Source: Chitinophagaceae bacterium C216 | GTDB taxonomy: Bacteria; Bacteroidota; Bacteroidia; Chitinophagales; Chitinophagaceae | Assembly: GCA_028485475.2 (NCBI GenBank) | Contig: CP144143.1 | Span: forward strand, 2,232,001-2,296,000 | Direction of reading: 5' to 3' | Length of the DNA stretch: 64,000 bases | Part shown: one piece after another, positions 16,683 to 26,700 of the stretch | Layout: each line of letters begins with the position of its first letter | Position numbering within the stretch: the stretch's first letter is position 1 | Notes under the pieces: model-generated | What the model was told of the DNA's origin: nothing | Databases searched by the model: none | What the model saw: the letters and a program-made list of their open reading frames with translations, nothing else | Made by a program: the position numbers and the translations under genes

Positions 16683-18566
16683 ATGAGGTATTCATTTTTG
16701 TCTAAGTTATTACCTCTATTCCTTTTGCTCTCAATTTGTTTGTCAGGCTTCTCTTTTGCGCAGAAGGCACCTAACTATCCGGTATTGTCCATGTCTGATA
16801 GTAAGGAAAAGGTCGATTCCATATTGAACATTGTAGAGAACAATAGATACGATGTCAATCGTCAGATACTTTATAACGAAGCCTTTCGACTAGTAGAAAA
16901 GTTCACTTACAAAAGTGCAGAGCCTTTGCTCTATAATTCGTACGGCGTTTTCAAAAGAGATATGTCGCAGTACGACGATGCTATCCATTATCACAAAATA
17001 GCACTGGATCTAGCCAAATCTCATAACAACGTCAAGGAAGAAATTAAAGCCTATAACAATTTGGGAGTAGCCTATCGTCGTGTGGACGATTATAATATGG
17101 CACTCGATTATCTCACCAAAGCCTGGATGCTGGCCGAGAAAATGGGCGATAATTATAGCGTGACGATTGCGCTGAACAGTATTGGGAATATCCATGTGGT
17201 TCGGGAAGATTATCGCGCAGCCATTTACTATTTCAAACTGTGCATGCCCATTGCCGCCCGTGAAAACAATAAGCGCGGCCTGGCTATTAATTTGCAAAAT
17301 ATGGGTGAGTGTTATGAGCGGATGGGGATGATGGACTCCGCCAAGATTTATTATAAAAGGGCATTGGGATTTAATATCATTCGCAATGATGATAAGGGTA
17401 TTGCTATCTGCTATAATAGTCTGGGTAATATTCTGATTCGGGAAGGGCAGATTGATAGAGGCTTAAACCTACTGAAAAAAGCACTCGACATCAATATCAA
17501 ACTAGGTGATCAACTTTTTATTGCCAATAGCTATTCTAATCTGGGCAAAGCGTACTTTCTGAAAAAAGATTATCAAATGGCCCAGCAAATGTTCGATACC
17601 AGCCTGAACATTGCCAATACCATCCGCTCTGTAGTGGAAGCTAAGAACGCGTATGAGGGGCTTACTAAAACTGCTGCTGCAAGAGAAGACTGGAAAGCTG
17701 CATTTGAATACGGCTCCTTGTTTAAAGAGTTGTCCGATAGCATACTCTTAAAAAACAATCAATCGTTGCGCAATAAAGAATTTGCTTACCACCAGGAAAA
17801 AGTGGAAATGGCTCAAAAAGTGGATAGGAATAAGAATATTATCATGGTAGGTAGTCTTATTCTGTTCCTGTTGCTATTAATTACCGGGGTCTTATATTAT
17901 TTGCGCCTCCGACTATTGGAAAGAAACCGCTCGCTGCAAAGAGAGCTGGAAATACGTGCGCAGATAGCATCCGACCTGCACGATGATATGGGCTCATCAC
18001 TCAGTAGTATTCATATCTTCAGTGAATTGTTGCGTAAAAGCGGAGCGGGTTCGCACGACCTACTATCAAAAATTGAAGCTAATGCAAAAGACACACTCGA
18101 AGCTTTGGACGATATCATCTGGCTGGTAAAACCGAGTAATGACAAGTTCAGCAATTTGAGCACGCATATTAGCGAGTTTGCCATCCCATTGTTTGAATCG
18201 AAGAATATCAATTTCGAAATAGAATTTCCGGAGAATATTGCAGACATTCCTATTCCAATGGAAACCCGCCGAAATATTTTCCTAATCATTAAAGAATCGG
18301 TAAACAACCTGGTGAAGTATTCAGAATGCACAGAGGCTTCTATTAAGGCTTGGATCGATAATAATATACTTCGTTTTGTGGTGAAGGATAATGGCAAAGG
18401 CTTCAATCCCAATCAAGAAACTAACCGCAACGGCATCAAAAACCTAAGAGCACGTGCTAAACAAATTAATGCAGATATTGATATCAACTCAACACCAGGA
18501 AGAGGTACTGAGATTATACTTACCATTAATGCCAAAGATTTTATAAGTGTCAATGCAGCATCCTAA
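16683..18566 (+). CDS. TPR-containing sensor histidine kinase
   Basis: A 627-residue membrane kinase. An N-terminal signal (to about residue 26) leads into a periplasmic array of tetratricopeptide repeats (about 85-340; for example EIKAYNNLGVAYRRVDDYNM). One membrane span follows at 386-408, then a NarL-type dimerisation region with SDLHDDMGSSLSSIHIF (His433 the likely phosphoacceptor), and a HATPase domain with the N box ESVNNLV and the G1 box DNGKGF. The cognate response regulator, expected to be LuxR-type, is not adjacent, so this is an orphan in this window. The signal sensed through the repeats is unknown. Confidence 0.92.
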   Translation: MRYSFLSKLLPLFLLLSICLSGFSFAQKAPNYPVLSMSDSKEKVDSILNIVENNRYDVNRQILYNEAFRLVEKFTYKSAEPLLYNSYGVFKRDMSQYDDAIHYHKIALDLAKSHNNVKEEIKAYNNLGVAYRRVDDYNMALDYLTKAWMLAEKMGDNYSVTIALNSIGNIHVVREDYRAAIYYFKLCMPIAARENNKRGLAINLQNMGECYERMGMMDSAKIYYKRALGFNIIRNDDKGIAICYNSLGNILIREGQIDRGLNLLKKALDINIKLGDQLFIANSYSNLGKAYFLKKDYQMAQQMFDTSLNIANTIRSVVEAKNAYEGLTKTAAAREDWKAAFEYGSLFKELSDSILLKNNQSLRNKEFAYHQEKVEMAQKVDRNKNIIMVGSLILFLLLLITGVLYYLRLRLLERNRSLQRELEIRAQIASDLHDDMGSSLSSIHIFSELLRKSGAGSHDLLSKIEANAKDTLEALDDIIWLVKPSNDKFSNLSTHISEFAIPLFESKNINFEIEFPENIADIPIPMETRRNIFLIIKESVNNLVKYSECTEASIKAWIDNNILRFVVKDNGKGFNPNQETNRNGIKNLRARAKQINADIDINSTPGRGTEIILTINAKDFISVNAAS

Positions 18567-18571
18567 TCTTT

Positions 18572-18976
18572 CTACACAATAATAATATCAGGATGAATAC
18601 TTTTGAGATGTTCAACAAATTCTTTTTGCAGCTTGGGAGAGATGATAACGCAGCCATCATCTCCATATTCAATTATCAACCTATCTACGGAAAATCCCGG
18701 CCCGCTTAAAAGGTTACTTCTTTTTCGTGTTATTCTTTTGATACTCTCAATATCTATCTCCTCATAAAACAAAAACCCACTTTTGATAATCAGGCGATGT
18801 TCAAAAACCGTATAATGAGTGGTGCGAAATATATACAATACTACTGCGGTAAACACTAGAGTAATAATAACCAATGCCACACTTTTTTCGAGAGCGGCAA
18901 ATACCAGTAAACAAATCAGCACTACGGTAAACAGCAGTTTGATAATTAGACTGGTTTTTGTTTTATAAACTATCAT
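18572..18976 (-). CDS. Membrane protein with bacterial PH domain (bPH_4-like)
   Basis: A 134-residue protein with two closely spaced membrane helices (about residues 10-30 and 33-50). A small beta-rich domain follows, in which HRLIIKSGFLFYEEIDIESI and SVDRLIIEYGDDGCVIISPK match the bacterial PH-like family often called DUF1200/bPH_4. The role is unknown; such proteins are membrane-anchored with the PH fold in the cytoplasm. It is convergent with the histidine kinase (5-base gap) and upstream of nothing on its own strand, since the fructosamine kinase lies 14 bases ahead and may share its promoter. Confidence 0.78.
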   Translation of the reverse strand: MIVYKTKTSLIIKLLFTVVLICLLVFAALEKSVALVIITLVFTAVVLYIFRTTHYTVFEHRLIIKSGFLFYEEIDIESIKRITRKRSNLLSGPGFSVDRLIIEYGDDGCVIISPKLQKEFVEHLKSIHPDIIIV

Positions 18977-18990
18977 AGCGTATCATTTAT

Positions 18991-19866
18991 TTAAAAATCG
19001 CTTAGCGTTTCTCTTACAGCATGCACATAATGTCCCCCAAATAAGATGGCATGCACCAGTAGAGGATATAATTGGGTATAGGCTACTCTTTTTCGCCAGT
19101 TAGGTTCTAGCGGATAATATTCATGATAAGCCTCATAAAATGCTCGCGGAAATCCGCCAAAGAGCAGCGTCATTCCCAAATCCATTTCTCTGTGGCCATA
19201 ATACACGGCGGGATCATAAATAGCGGCGTACCCATCAGCAGTCACACAATAATTACCACTCCACAAATCTCCATGCAATAGCGCAGGGGCCTCTTCGGGG
19301 AAGATCTCGGATAAACGTTCACAAAATCGTTCGGCCTTTTTTACATCAGCCCCGGAAAAAGCCTCCTGATCTGCTAGTATTTTTACCAGTGGCAAAATTC
19401 GACATTGCGCATAAAAAGTATTCCATGAAGCATGCTGCGTATTTACTTGTGGTAAACTACCGATATAATTATCGGTTTCAAAGCCGAAATAAGGCTGTTG
19501 TAGTTGGTGCATGGCTGCCAGATTACGGCCAAAATGCAGGGCAAAATCTTTCCTAGGCTGACCCTGTTCTATCCACTCCAGAATCAAATACTGATCGGCA
19601 TCCGACACCCCGTGTGCAATAACCCGGGGTACGGTAAATTGACTGTTATTTCTAAGTGCTTGCAATCCTTGAGCTTCCTTTGCAAACATTTCAGGGTATT
19701 TACGCGCATGGTTTATTTTCATAAAGTATTTGCCTGTTTGCGTATATACACAATAGGCATCGTTAATATCGCCTCCATGCACAGATTGCAGCTGCGATAC
19801 GTCCAATTTTTGAGTTTCAAAAATCTTCCTAAAATTGTCTGATAATGTTGTTTTACCGAAAACCAT
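18991..19866 (-). CDS. Fructosamine kinase family protein
   Basis: An APH-like small-molecule kinase that phosphorylates sugar-modified (ketoamine) amino groups, helping to reverse protein glycation. I favour the start at 19866 (MVFGKTTLSDNFRKIF; 291 residues, the family norm); the frame is open to 19944 with 26 less typical residues. Features: VHGGDINDAYCVYT (nucleotide-loop region), FMKINHARKYPEMF (ATP lysine), LILEWIEQG hinge, and the catalytic loop LLHGDLWSGNY followed by YDPAVYYGHREMDLGM (metal-binding Asp). Length and all catalytic motifs are intact. It runs divergently from the kinase cluster. Confidence 0.92.
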   Translation of the reverse strand: MVFGKTTLSDNFRKIFETQKLDVSQLQSVHGGDINDAYCVYTQTGKYFMKINHARKYPEMFAKEAQGLQALRNNSQFTVPRVIAHGVSDADQYLILEWIEQGQPRKDFALHFGRNLAAMHQLQQPYFGFETDNYIGSLPQVNTQHASWNTFYAQCRILPLVKILADQEAFSGADVKKAERFCERLSEIFPEEAPALLHGDLWSGNYCVTADGYAAIYDPAVYYGHREMDLGMTLLFGGFPRAFYEAYHEYYPLEPNWRKRVAYTQLYPLLVHAILFGGHYVHAVRETLSDF

Positions 19867-20009
19867 ATACCGTTTACCGTTTTTATAACTTTCTTTAAGC
19901 AAAAATGCGACCGTTTCGCCTATCTTGGAGGTTACAATACGCACATATGTGTATTAAAAGTAGAACTCAAAAGTACTTTGGATCATATATTTATGTAACT
20001 TAAGGAGGA

Positions 20010-21554
20010 ATGGAAAACGCAAATATCAACGGATATATTTTAAAATACAAGCTGGGCGAGGGAGGAATGGCCGAAGTATGGTATGCCGAAAACATATTAC
20101 AGAAGCCTGCAGCTGTAAAGGTGTTGTTGAAAAAATTTTGTGAAGAAAAGGAGATCGTTGCGCGTTTTGAGAATGAGGCCAAGCTGATGGTGAGATTGGA
20201 CCATCCCCATATCCGGACGATAATGGATTATGGTATTCTCGGAGAAAGACCTTGTATGGTAATGGAATACCTGGAGGGTAAGGACGTAGCGCAACGACTC
20301 AAAGATGGAGAACGATTTTCCAATCAGCAATTGATAGAGTGGTGGAACGATTTGGTAGATGCTCTGCAATATACGCACCGCAAACATGTGATTCACCGGG
20401 ATATTAAGCCTTCGAATTTATTTGTTACAGAAGAAGGAAAAATCAAATTGCTCGATTTCGGTGTGGCTAAAATCAAAGATAACATCACGGTAACACAAAC
20501 GGGGTCGAGAATGGGTACCCTCATGTACATGAGCCCTGAACAGGTGTATGATGTTAAAAATCTAACCCCTAAAACCGATATTTATTCTTTAGCTGTTAGC
20601 TTTTATCAAATGGTGACTGGCCGGCCACCTTATCCGCATGAGAATGTTTCCGATTTTGAGATTCAGGAAAGTATTGTCAGAAAAAATATAGATACGGCCG
20701 TTTTGCCAGAGCCTTGGCGTAGTTTATTACCGGATTATTTTCACAAAAATCCAGAAGAAAGAAAAGAGCTTCGAAAAATTGGTAATGTAGCTGGTGGGGA
20801 TGAGACTATTGTAATCAATCCATCACATAATAAGGAGCAATATGTAGTACCGCCTGTAGCGCCGTCTCCATATACCTATATTAGGCGCCAGAAAAGAAGA
20901 TCTTCTATAGTAACATTTTTGCTGGTTACGTTTATTGTGGCACTGGTAATCTTTGCATTGAATAATATAATTACCGCCTATTTCAATGCGTTCAACTCAC
21001 AGGCTAAAAATGAAACTCAAATAGAAACCGGTAAGAAAAAGAATATTCCTAAAACTCCAGTCATTATTCCCGAAGAACAGCCTGTCGATACCTACAATGA
21101 TTTAAACGACACGATTATTTCTCAGGAAGAAGATGGTAGGGTAGATGAGATTATTATCAGTGTAGATCCTATTCAGAAAGAACAGGCTATTAAAAACATG
21201 ATTGAAAATTATTACCGCAGTAGGAGTGATTGTGAGAATTTATCTCGCTTTTTCGACACTGAGGTAAAACAGTATTATAGTAAATCCAATGTTTCTATTA
21301 GCGAAATACAAAAAGAATGCGCCTCCTATCACGGCAAATGGCGGTTTACAGAAGCCGTGATTGATGATGCATCCTATGTATTCACGCATCACCCTCAACA
21401 GCAAAAAGTGTATGTAGATTTTAATATGTTGTATCGCATTAAGCAACGCGAAGAAGATGAGTGGATATTGTATAATATCGATGTATCCTTGGTGGTGGGG
21501 GAGAACAATAAAATAGAAAGAATTGTAGAACGTCGCATTGAGAAACTTTCATAA
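20010..21554 (+). CDS. Membrane-anchored Ser/Thr protein kinase (PknB-like, no PASTA)
   Basis: A 514-residue kinase preceded by an excellent ribosome-binding site (AAGGAGG, 6 bases before the ATG). The N-terminal kinase domain has the glycine loop LGEGGMAEVW, Lys37, HRDIKPSN (Asp131) and DFG (149-151), so it should be catalytically active. Its C-lobe is short. One membrane span lies at about residues 299-320, and the outer 190-residue region contains YYRSRSDCENLSRFF and a beta-rich segment like an NTF2-type fold instead of PASTA repeats. It is the first gene of the six-gene cell-wall/phospho-signalling block. The extracellular part is the probable sensor, ligand unknown. Confidence 0.92.
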   Translation: MENANINGYILKYKLGEGGMAEVWYAENILQKPAAVKVLLKKFCEEKEIVARFENEAKLMVRLDHPHIRTIMDYGILGERPCMVMEYLEGKDVAQRLKDGERFSNQQLIEWWNDLVDALQYTHRKHVIHRDIKPSNLFVTEEGKIKLLDFGVAKIKDNITVTQTGSRMGTLMYMSPEQVYDVKNLTPKTDIYSLAVSFYQMVTGRPPYPHENVSDFEIQESIVRKNIDTAVLPEPWRSLLPDYFHKNPEERKELRKIGNVAGGDETIVINPSHNKEQYVVPPVAPSPYTYIRRQKRRSSIVTFLLVTFIVALVIFALNNIITAYFNAFNSQAKNETQIETGKKKNIPKTPVIIPEEQPVDTYNDLNDTIISQEEDGRVDEIIISVDPIQKEQAIKNMIENYYRSRSDCENLSRFFDTEVKQYYSKSNVSISEIQKECASYHGKWRFTEAVIDDASYVFTHHPQQQKVYVDFNMLYRIKQREEDEWILYNIDVSLVVGENNKIERIVERRIEKLS

Positions 21555-21566
21555 AGCAAGTACTAT

Positions 21567-22508
21567 ATGCTTAACAAGATTAAAAAATGGCTTTTCCCTG
21601 ATGACGAAGAGTCTGAAATAAGGCTTACCAATCAGGCGCTGGTAGATCAGGTTGTAGCTTCTTTTAAGGAAACCATAGAACGAGAGTCTTTTAATAGGCG
21701 CATGATGTACGACTGTAGTTATTTGATTTTGATGCGCCCTGAGGATTATCGTCATGCAGAACTGCGTCTAGCAGGCATTACCGAAGGCATACTGGATGAG
21801 TTTTATGCATACATCAATCAAATGAAAAGTCAGTATCCTCGTTGCGAACCTTTGGCCAACTACTGGGATTTTCAGTACTGTCCGGCCGAAAAGGGTATTG
21901 ATAACACTGAAATAGAACCGGGCACCGTACAGGTGATTAGTGCGCCTACTGCTGAAAAGTCCTGGACAGAGCTTTCTGCCGAGCAGATTAAAGTATCGGT
22001 AAGTACTAAACACTCCAAATACTCTAAATACGATCTTAATCCGAATACGTTTGCCAACATCGATATTCTCGCCAAAGGACATTTCAGAGTTAAGTTCAAC
22101 AGAGAATTAATTTCTGCAGAACCGGCACCTACTATCAGCAATAATACTTCTCAATCCCTTAAAAAAGAGCGGTTGGCCACCATACAGTTTGTGCTTAATA
22201 AGCAGCGTTATAGTTTCCCCATGCGGGAGAAAATATTAAAAGTTACAAAAGCTATTGAGGGACTTACCACAACACCTACGTTGCTTTGTATTAACGAACC
22301 AACGGGTAGCTTACAGAAGGAACATTTTATGATTAAATACGAAGAAAGCGCTAGGCTATTTTATATTGCGCTTTTTGCAGATGCTTTTGTGAATGAGCAA
22401 AAGCTAGAATTAAGCCGTATCGGCGAAAACCCCGTATGGCATCCTTTAAAAAGCGAATCCTCTATTGTGTGTGGTATTTTTCAGCTAGATTTTAAAGCTG
22501 AGGTATAA
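21567..22508 (+). CDS. Unknown 313-residue cytoplasmic protein in the kinase cluster
   Basis: No signal peptide or membrane helix, and no family I recognise. The N-terminal third is helical and acidic (starting MLNKIKKWLFPDDEESEIRL). The middle is rich in Ser/Thr (residues 110-160), a possible substrate region for the neighbouring kinases. The C-terminal third contains a beta-strand pattern around KEHFMIKYEESARLFYIALF, suggestive of an FHA-like or similar sandwich but without the conserved GR...SRxH motif. It is placed 12 bases after the kinase and before the PP2C, so it is almost certainly part of the operon. A substrate or adaptor role is inference from position. Confidence 0.7.
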   Translation: MLNKIKKWLFPDDEESEIRLTNQALVDQVVASFKETIERESFNRRMMYDCSYLILMRPEDYRHAELRLAGITEGILDEFYAYINQMKSQYPRCEPLANYWDFQYCPAEKGIDNTEIEPGTVQVISAPTAEKSWTELSAEQIKVSVSTKHSKYSKYDLNPNTFANIDILAKGHFRVKFNRELISAEPAPTISNNTSQSLKKERLATIQFVLNKQRYSFPMREKILKVTKAIEGLTTTPTLLCINEPTGSLQKEHFMIKYEESARLFYIALFADAFVNEQKLELSRIGENPVWHPLKSESSIVCGIFQLDFKAEV

Positions 22509-22541
22509 AAGGTGATTGTTTGAAACGCTATCTATAAAAAT

Positions 22542-22610
22542 ATGATTTCATTATTGTTGATAGCATTTATTGTTTTAGTTTTTTATCTGCAAACAAAAAA
22601 TAGAAAATGA
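22542..22610 (+). CDS. Possible 22-residue membrane micropeptide coupled to the PP2C gene
   Basis: ATG at 22542 opens MISLLLIAFIVLVFYLQTKN followed by RK. Its TGA stop (22608-22610) overlaps the ATG of the phosphatase gene (22607) as ATGA, the arrangement of translational coupling. The peptide is a single hydrophobic helix with a positively charged C-terminus, like known small membrane proteins that tune enzymes. It fills the otherwise unexplained 98-base gap between two operon genes. It could also be a leader whose translation opens the phosphatase start. Existence as a stable peptide is unproven. Confidence 0.5.
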   Translation: MISLLLIAFIVLVFYLQTKNRK

Positions 22611-23701
22611 GCAGCACTATTGTTTCGCATGTACAAACGGATATCGGCCGCAGACGTGAGCAGAACGAAGACAACTTTGTATGGCTAAGACATCTGTGGG
22701 GAAAGCCTTCTACCTTGTTAATAGGCGTAATTGATGGTGTGGGTGGATATGAAGGTGGAGAAGTAGCCGCTGCCATTGCGAAAAATACTATCGAGAGTTA
22801 TCTGCAGCAACTTAGTTTCGGGGCACCGCTTCAGTTATTGAAAGAAGCCGTAATCAATGCAAATAATAATATCTATCAGAAACGCCAGTCAGGCGAATTG
22901 CCGCGTATGAGTTGTGTACTTACCGTGGCTATTCTGGATGCAGAAAAGGAAATGATGTATGTAGCACATGTAGGTGATACACGCGGTTATATCTTCCGCA
23001 AAGGCGAGCTCATCAAATTCACAAAGGATCATTCTATCGTTGGATTCAAAGAAGACAATGGCTATATCACGGAAGAAGAGGCTATGCAGCACCCACAACG
23101 TAATGAAATCAGCAAAATGCTAGGGGAGCAACTGCTGGATGCCAATGATAGTGAGGGTTATCTGGATGTATTTGAACATAGCTTTTTTCCCAACGATATT
23201 GTACTCTTATGCAGTGATGGTCTTACCGACCTAGTAACCCGAAAAGGCATTAGTCATATATTATCCGCTAACGCTGCAGATCTAGTGCACTGCGCTCAAT
23301 TGCTGATTGACAAAGCGAATGAGTTGGGCGGCAAGGATAATATTACCGTAGGACTAGCTACTTACGAGGTAAAAGCTACTGGCAAAAAGAAAACATATAA
23401 AAGAACGATCGAGGTTCCAATATCAACAGAAGATATAGAACCTAGTGTTACCAATGTGCAACCTAAGCGTAAAAAAAAAGAGTGGTGGTGGTTACTCCCG
23501 GTAGTATTCCTAGTGGGATTCTTGGCAAACTGGACAGGAACAAGAAACCTGCTGTTCCCCGGAGCAAACGTAAAGCATGATACGATTTACGTAAAAGACA
23601 CATTATCTACAGCAGATAGTTTACTTTTCAATGATACACTCATACAGGCCACAGATACTATATTTCGAGAGCGTTCTTCACAAAATTTATTAGATAACTA
23701 A
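22607..23701 (+). CDS. PP2C-family Ser/Thr protein phosphatase with C-terminal membrane anchor
   Basis: A 364-residue protein with a complete PP2C domain: RRREQNEDNF (metal Asp22), GVIDGVGGYEGGEV (Asp43), VGDTRGYIFRKGEL, LLCSDGLTDLV and GGKDNITVGLA. A Lys/Arg-rich linker leads to one membrane helix (about residues 288-305) and a short outer tail. It is the natural counterpart of the cluster's kinases and likely removes phosphate from phospho-Thr/Ser on them or on the cell-wall enzymes. The domain layout (catalytic domain inside, one span) resembles actinobacterial PstP. Its start overlaps the stop of the micropeptide frame, and the next gene begins 1 base after its end. Confidence 0.93.
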   Translation: MSSTIVSHVQTDIGRRREQNEDNFVWLRHLWGKPSTLLIGVIDGVGGYEGGEVAAAIAKNTIESYLQQLSFGAPLQLLKEAVINANNNIYQKRQSGELPRMSCVLTVAILDAEKEMMYVAHVGDTRGYIFRKGELIKFTKDHSIVGFKEDNGYITEEEAMQHPQRNEISKMLGEQLLDANDSEGYLDVFEHSFFPNDIVLLCSDGLTDLVTRKGISHILSANAADLVHCAQLLIDKANELGGKDNITVGLATYEVKATGKKKTYKRTIEVPISTEDIEPSVTNVQPKRKKKEWWWLLPVVFLVGFLANWTGTRNLLFPGANVKHDTIYVKDTLSTADSLLFNDTLIQATDTIFRERSSQNLLDN

Positions 23702-23702
23702 G

Positions 23703-26700
23703 ATGCCTAGCAAAAAGCATACAGCGTTTTATTCAAGAAGCACCGAGCGCTTATTACTGGGAGTCGTTACCCTGATTCTCTCGGTAATGGCACTTTCCTA
23801 TTATTCCAACATCAAAGGTGCATTGAAAGAAGCTACTGATGGATATGCAGATGGTTCTGTAATTCATTTATCTTACCCGATAAATGAAGAGAAGCTTAAA
23901 AAAGCATTACTCAAGGGAGGATATTTTTCGGATGAACGTTATGTGAATTTTATCAACAAACAATTAAAACATAAAATAGACGAGCGAGGAGCTCTCCCCA
24001 ACTTGGGTGCATTAAATAAAAATCCTTATCTGGTATCGGCGATAGCTTTTGCTCAAACCGGAACCGAGGAAGGAAAATTACGGTTCCTTAATTCCATCGC
24101 TCATCTGGGAATGGATTCGGCTTTGTATTATAGCGAACTAAACAACCCTACACCATACCCTACAGAAGTAGCCATTAGCAATGAACAGGGAGTAAGTATT
24201 TCCGGCCATGTGTCACTTACTGGTGTTGATACAGTAAGCCATAAAGGTATTTTAGTAAAGCTGGAGCGTATTTATCCTCAAGTATATTTCGACACGTTGT
24301 CCTATCAGTCCCCCATACAAACAGTGTTTTATGCCCGTACGGATGAAAAAGGGAATTATAAATTTACGCATTTAGATCCCACCGGCAACTATAGTGTAAT
24401 AGCCATAAAACCCGGATTTGAGTTTGGACCATCACAAGGAACCGCATCCATTAAAAAAGACCGTATTTATAATTTCACTGGCAAGCATCATACAATGCGG
24501 CTACTGGATCGTGTAGCATACAAGCAGATTAAGGAAGACAAAATCTTTACTGTACGTACCCCTGAGACATTTAAAAAACAATTCTTCAGCTATTTGGCTT
24601 TATTCGTAGCAGCTTTTTGGGTGTTGCATGTAGTACTATACTTGCGTAAATATCGTAGCGATGAGTTTATATTACCTTTAATAAAATTTATATTAGGAAT
24701 TGGCATTATTGTACTGTACAGCATTCAGGATCCATTAAGAGACGAGATGCACGGCTCTGGAATGGCTGCCTGTGCAGCAGCGGTGCTGTTGTTTTTTGCG
24801 GTGCTAGCTATTTTTATAAAAAACAACCCCTTCAATCGTTTTTATCATTCCCGCTGGTTCGACCCCTTGCATTATCTATATGCTTCGTTAGGCAAAGAAT
24901 ATGCGACTTTAAAAGCTCCGCGTGGGTATACTTGGCTATTTGCTGCCATCGGACTCATGCTGCTCTTACTTATATTCGGAACCGGACCTGAAGGAAGTGG
25001 TGTAAAAGTAAACTTGTTTGGACTTCAGGTGACTGAGCTTTCGAAGTATTTAATGGTGATCTTTTTTGCGGCTTACTTTACAGCGAACGAAGGCTATTTC
25101 AAAAACATCCCCGACAATCGATGGCTGACAAAGCATAACCTGCTCATGTTTGCCTTGTTCCTTTTCCTGCTCCTTATTTATGCGGTATTAGGAGATCTGG
25201 GACCGGCCATTGTACTTTGTCTTACCTTTTTATTTTTTTACGCTTTTGCCAAAGGAGAATTTGCGTACCTCATCGCTGCAGTTTGTGGCTTCGGAATAGT
25301 ATTATGGATAGCGGCAAGATTCTTTAATACAGAAAACATTAATGTATTGCCTTGGATTGCACTGGCAGCATGCATCGGAACCTTTTTATATGCCTATCGT
25401 AAGAAAAAGCATGAGTCTGTTTTCTTTGTTACATTAATCATGGCTTCGTTTATACTACTGGCCACACTACCATTTCATTTTACACAGCGGCTGGCAGACC
25501 GTAATAGCATGTTTGCTAATATTTGGGAAAATGAACTGGTAGGGGGCGATCAGGTAGCACACGGTGTTTGGGCGTTAAACTCTGGTGGATTTTTAGGGCA
25601 GGGATTGGGTAAAGGTTTTTCCAATGTAATGCCTGCCTATCATACCGACATGATTCTGCAGAGCATAGGCGAGGAGTTGGGTATTGTAGCGCTTATAGCT
25701 ATTTTTATTGCGTTCGGATTATTGGTATACCGTTGTATCCTTGCTGCACGTCGAACAGGTAAACCCTTTATGTTTTATGTAATGGCTGGAATAGCCATTG
25801 CAACTATGTTACAATTGATCATCATCACAGCAGGCACGTTGGGGCTACTACCACTTACGGGAATATCTGTACCTTTCCTAAGTAAAGGCAATGCGGGGCT
25901 GATGGTTACTCTAATTGCTTTTTTGGGTGTGCTCATCATGTCGCACGAAAGAGGGGATAAGCTGGAAATGGAGTACGTTAAGAAGCATTTTGATAATGTA
26001 AATGCTTACGCCGTGCTCACCTTCTTCACTACCATGCTGATTTTCATCGGAACACTAATTTGGTATCAAATCAAGTCCGATACCTATATCACCAAACCCG
26101 CGCTGGTGCTTAACAAGCAGGGTAGTTGGCAGTTTAGCTACAATCCCCGCATCGGCATTATGTTACGCGAAATTAAGCCCGGTAATATTTATGATAAAAA
26201 CGGTGTACTGTTAGCAACATCCGACAAAGAACAGCTTCGAAAGCATAAGCAAAAATTATTCATCGCAGGAGCTGATCCTACATGGTATCAGCAACAATTG
26301 AACCGTAATCAAAAAAGGTATTATCCTTTCGGTGCAGACTTACTATTTTGGTTGGGCGATTATAACAAAGAAATTGCACGTGAGGAAAGCGCGGGTTATG
26401 CAGCTGAGTTTCGTCATTTTACAGCTTTACGCGGATTTGAGGTAACCTATACTATAATAAAGAAAACATCGTATCGCTATAAGGAGAACAAGTTCTTGGA
26501 ACCTACAGTGAAGGAAAGTGAGCTGGCATTGTATGATTATCGTGCGCTAGCCTCATTTATCAAAGCTGGTAAAAACAGCAAATTGGTAGATATCCAAAAT
26601 AAAAAAGAAAAAGACATATGGTTATCATTAGACGTAACCCTTAATCACGCGATTAATCAAATTATTCAAAGTCAGGCCCCTTTCAAAAATTTCAGAACAT

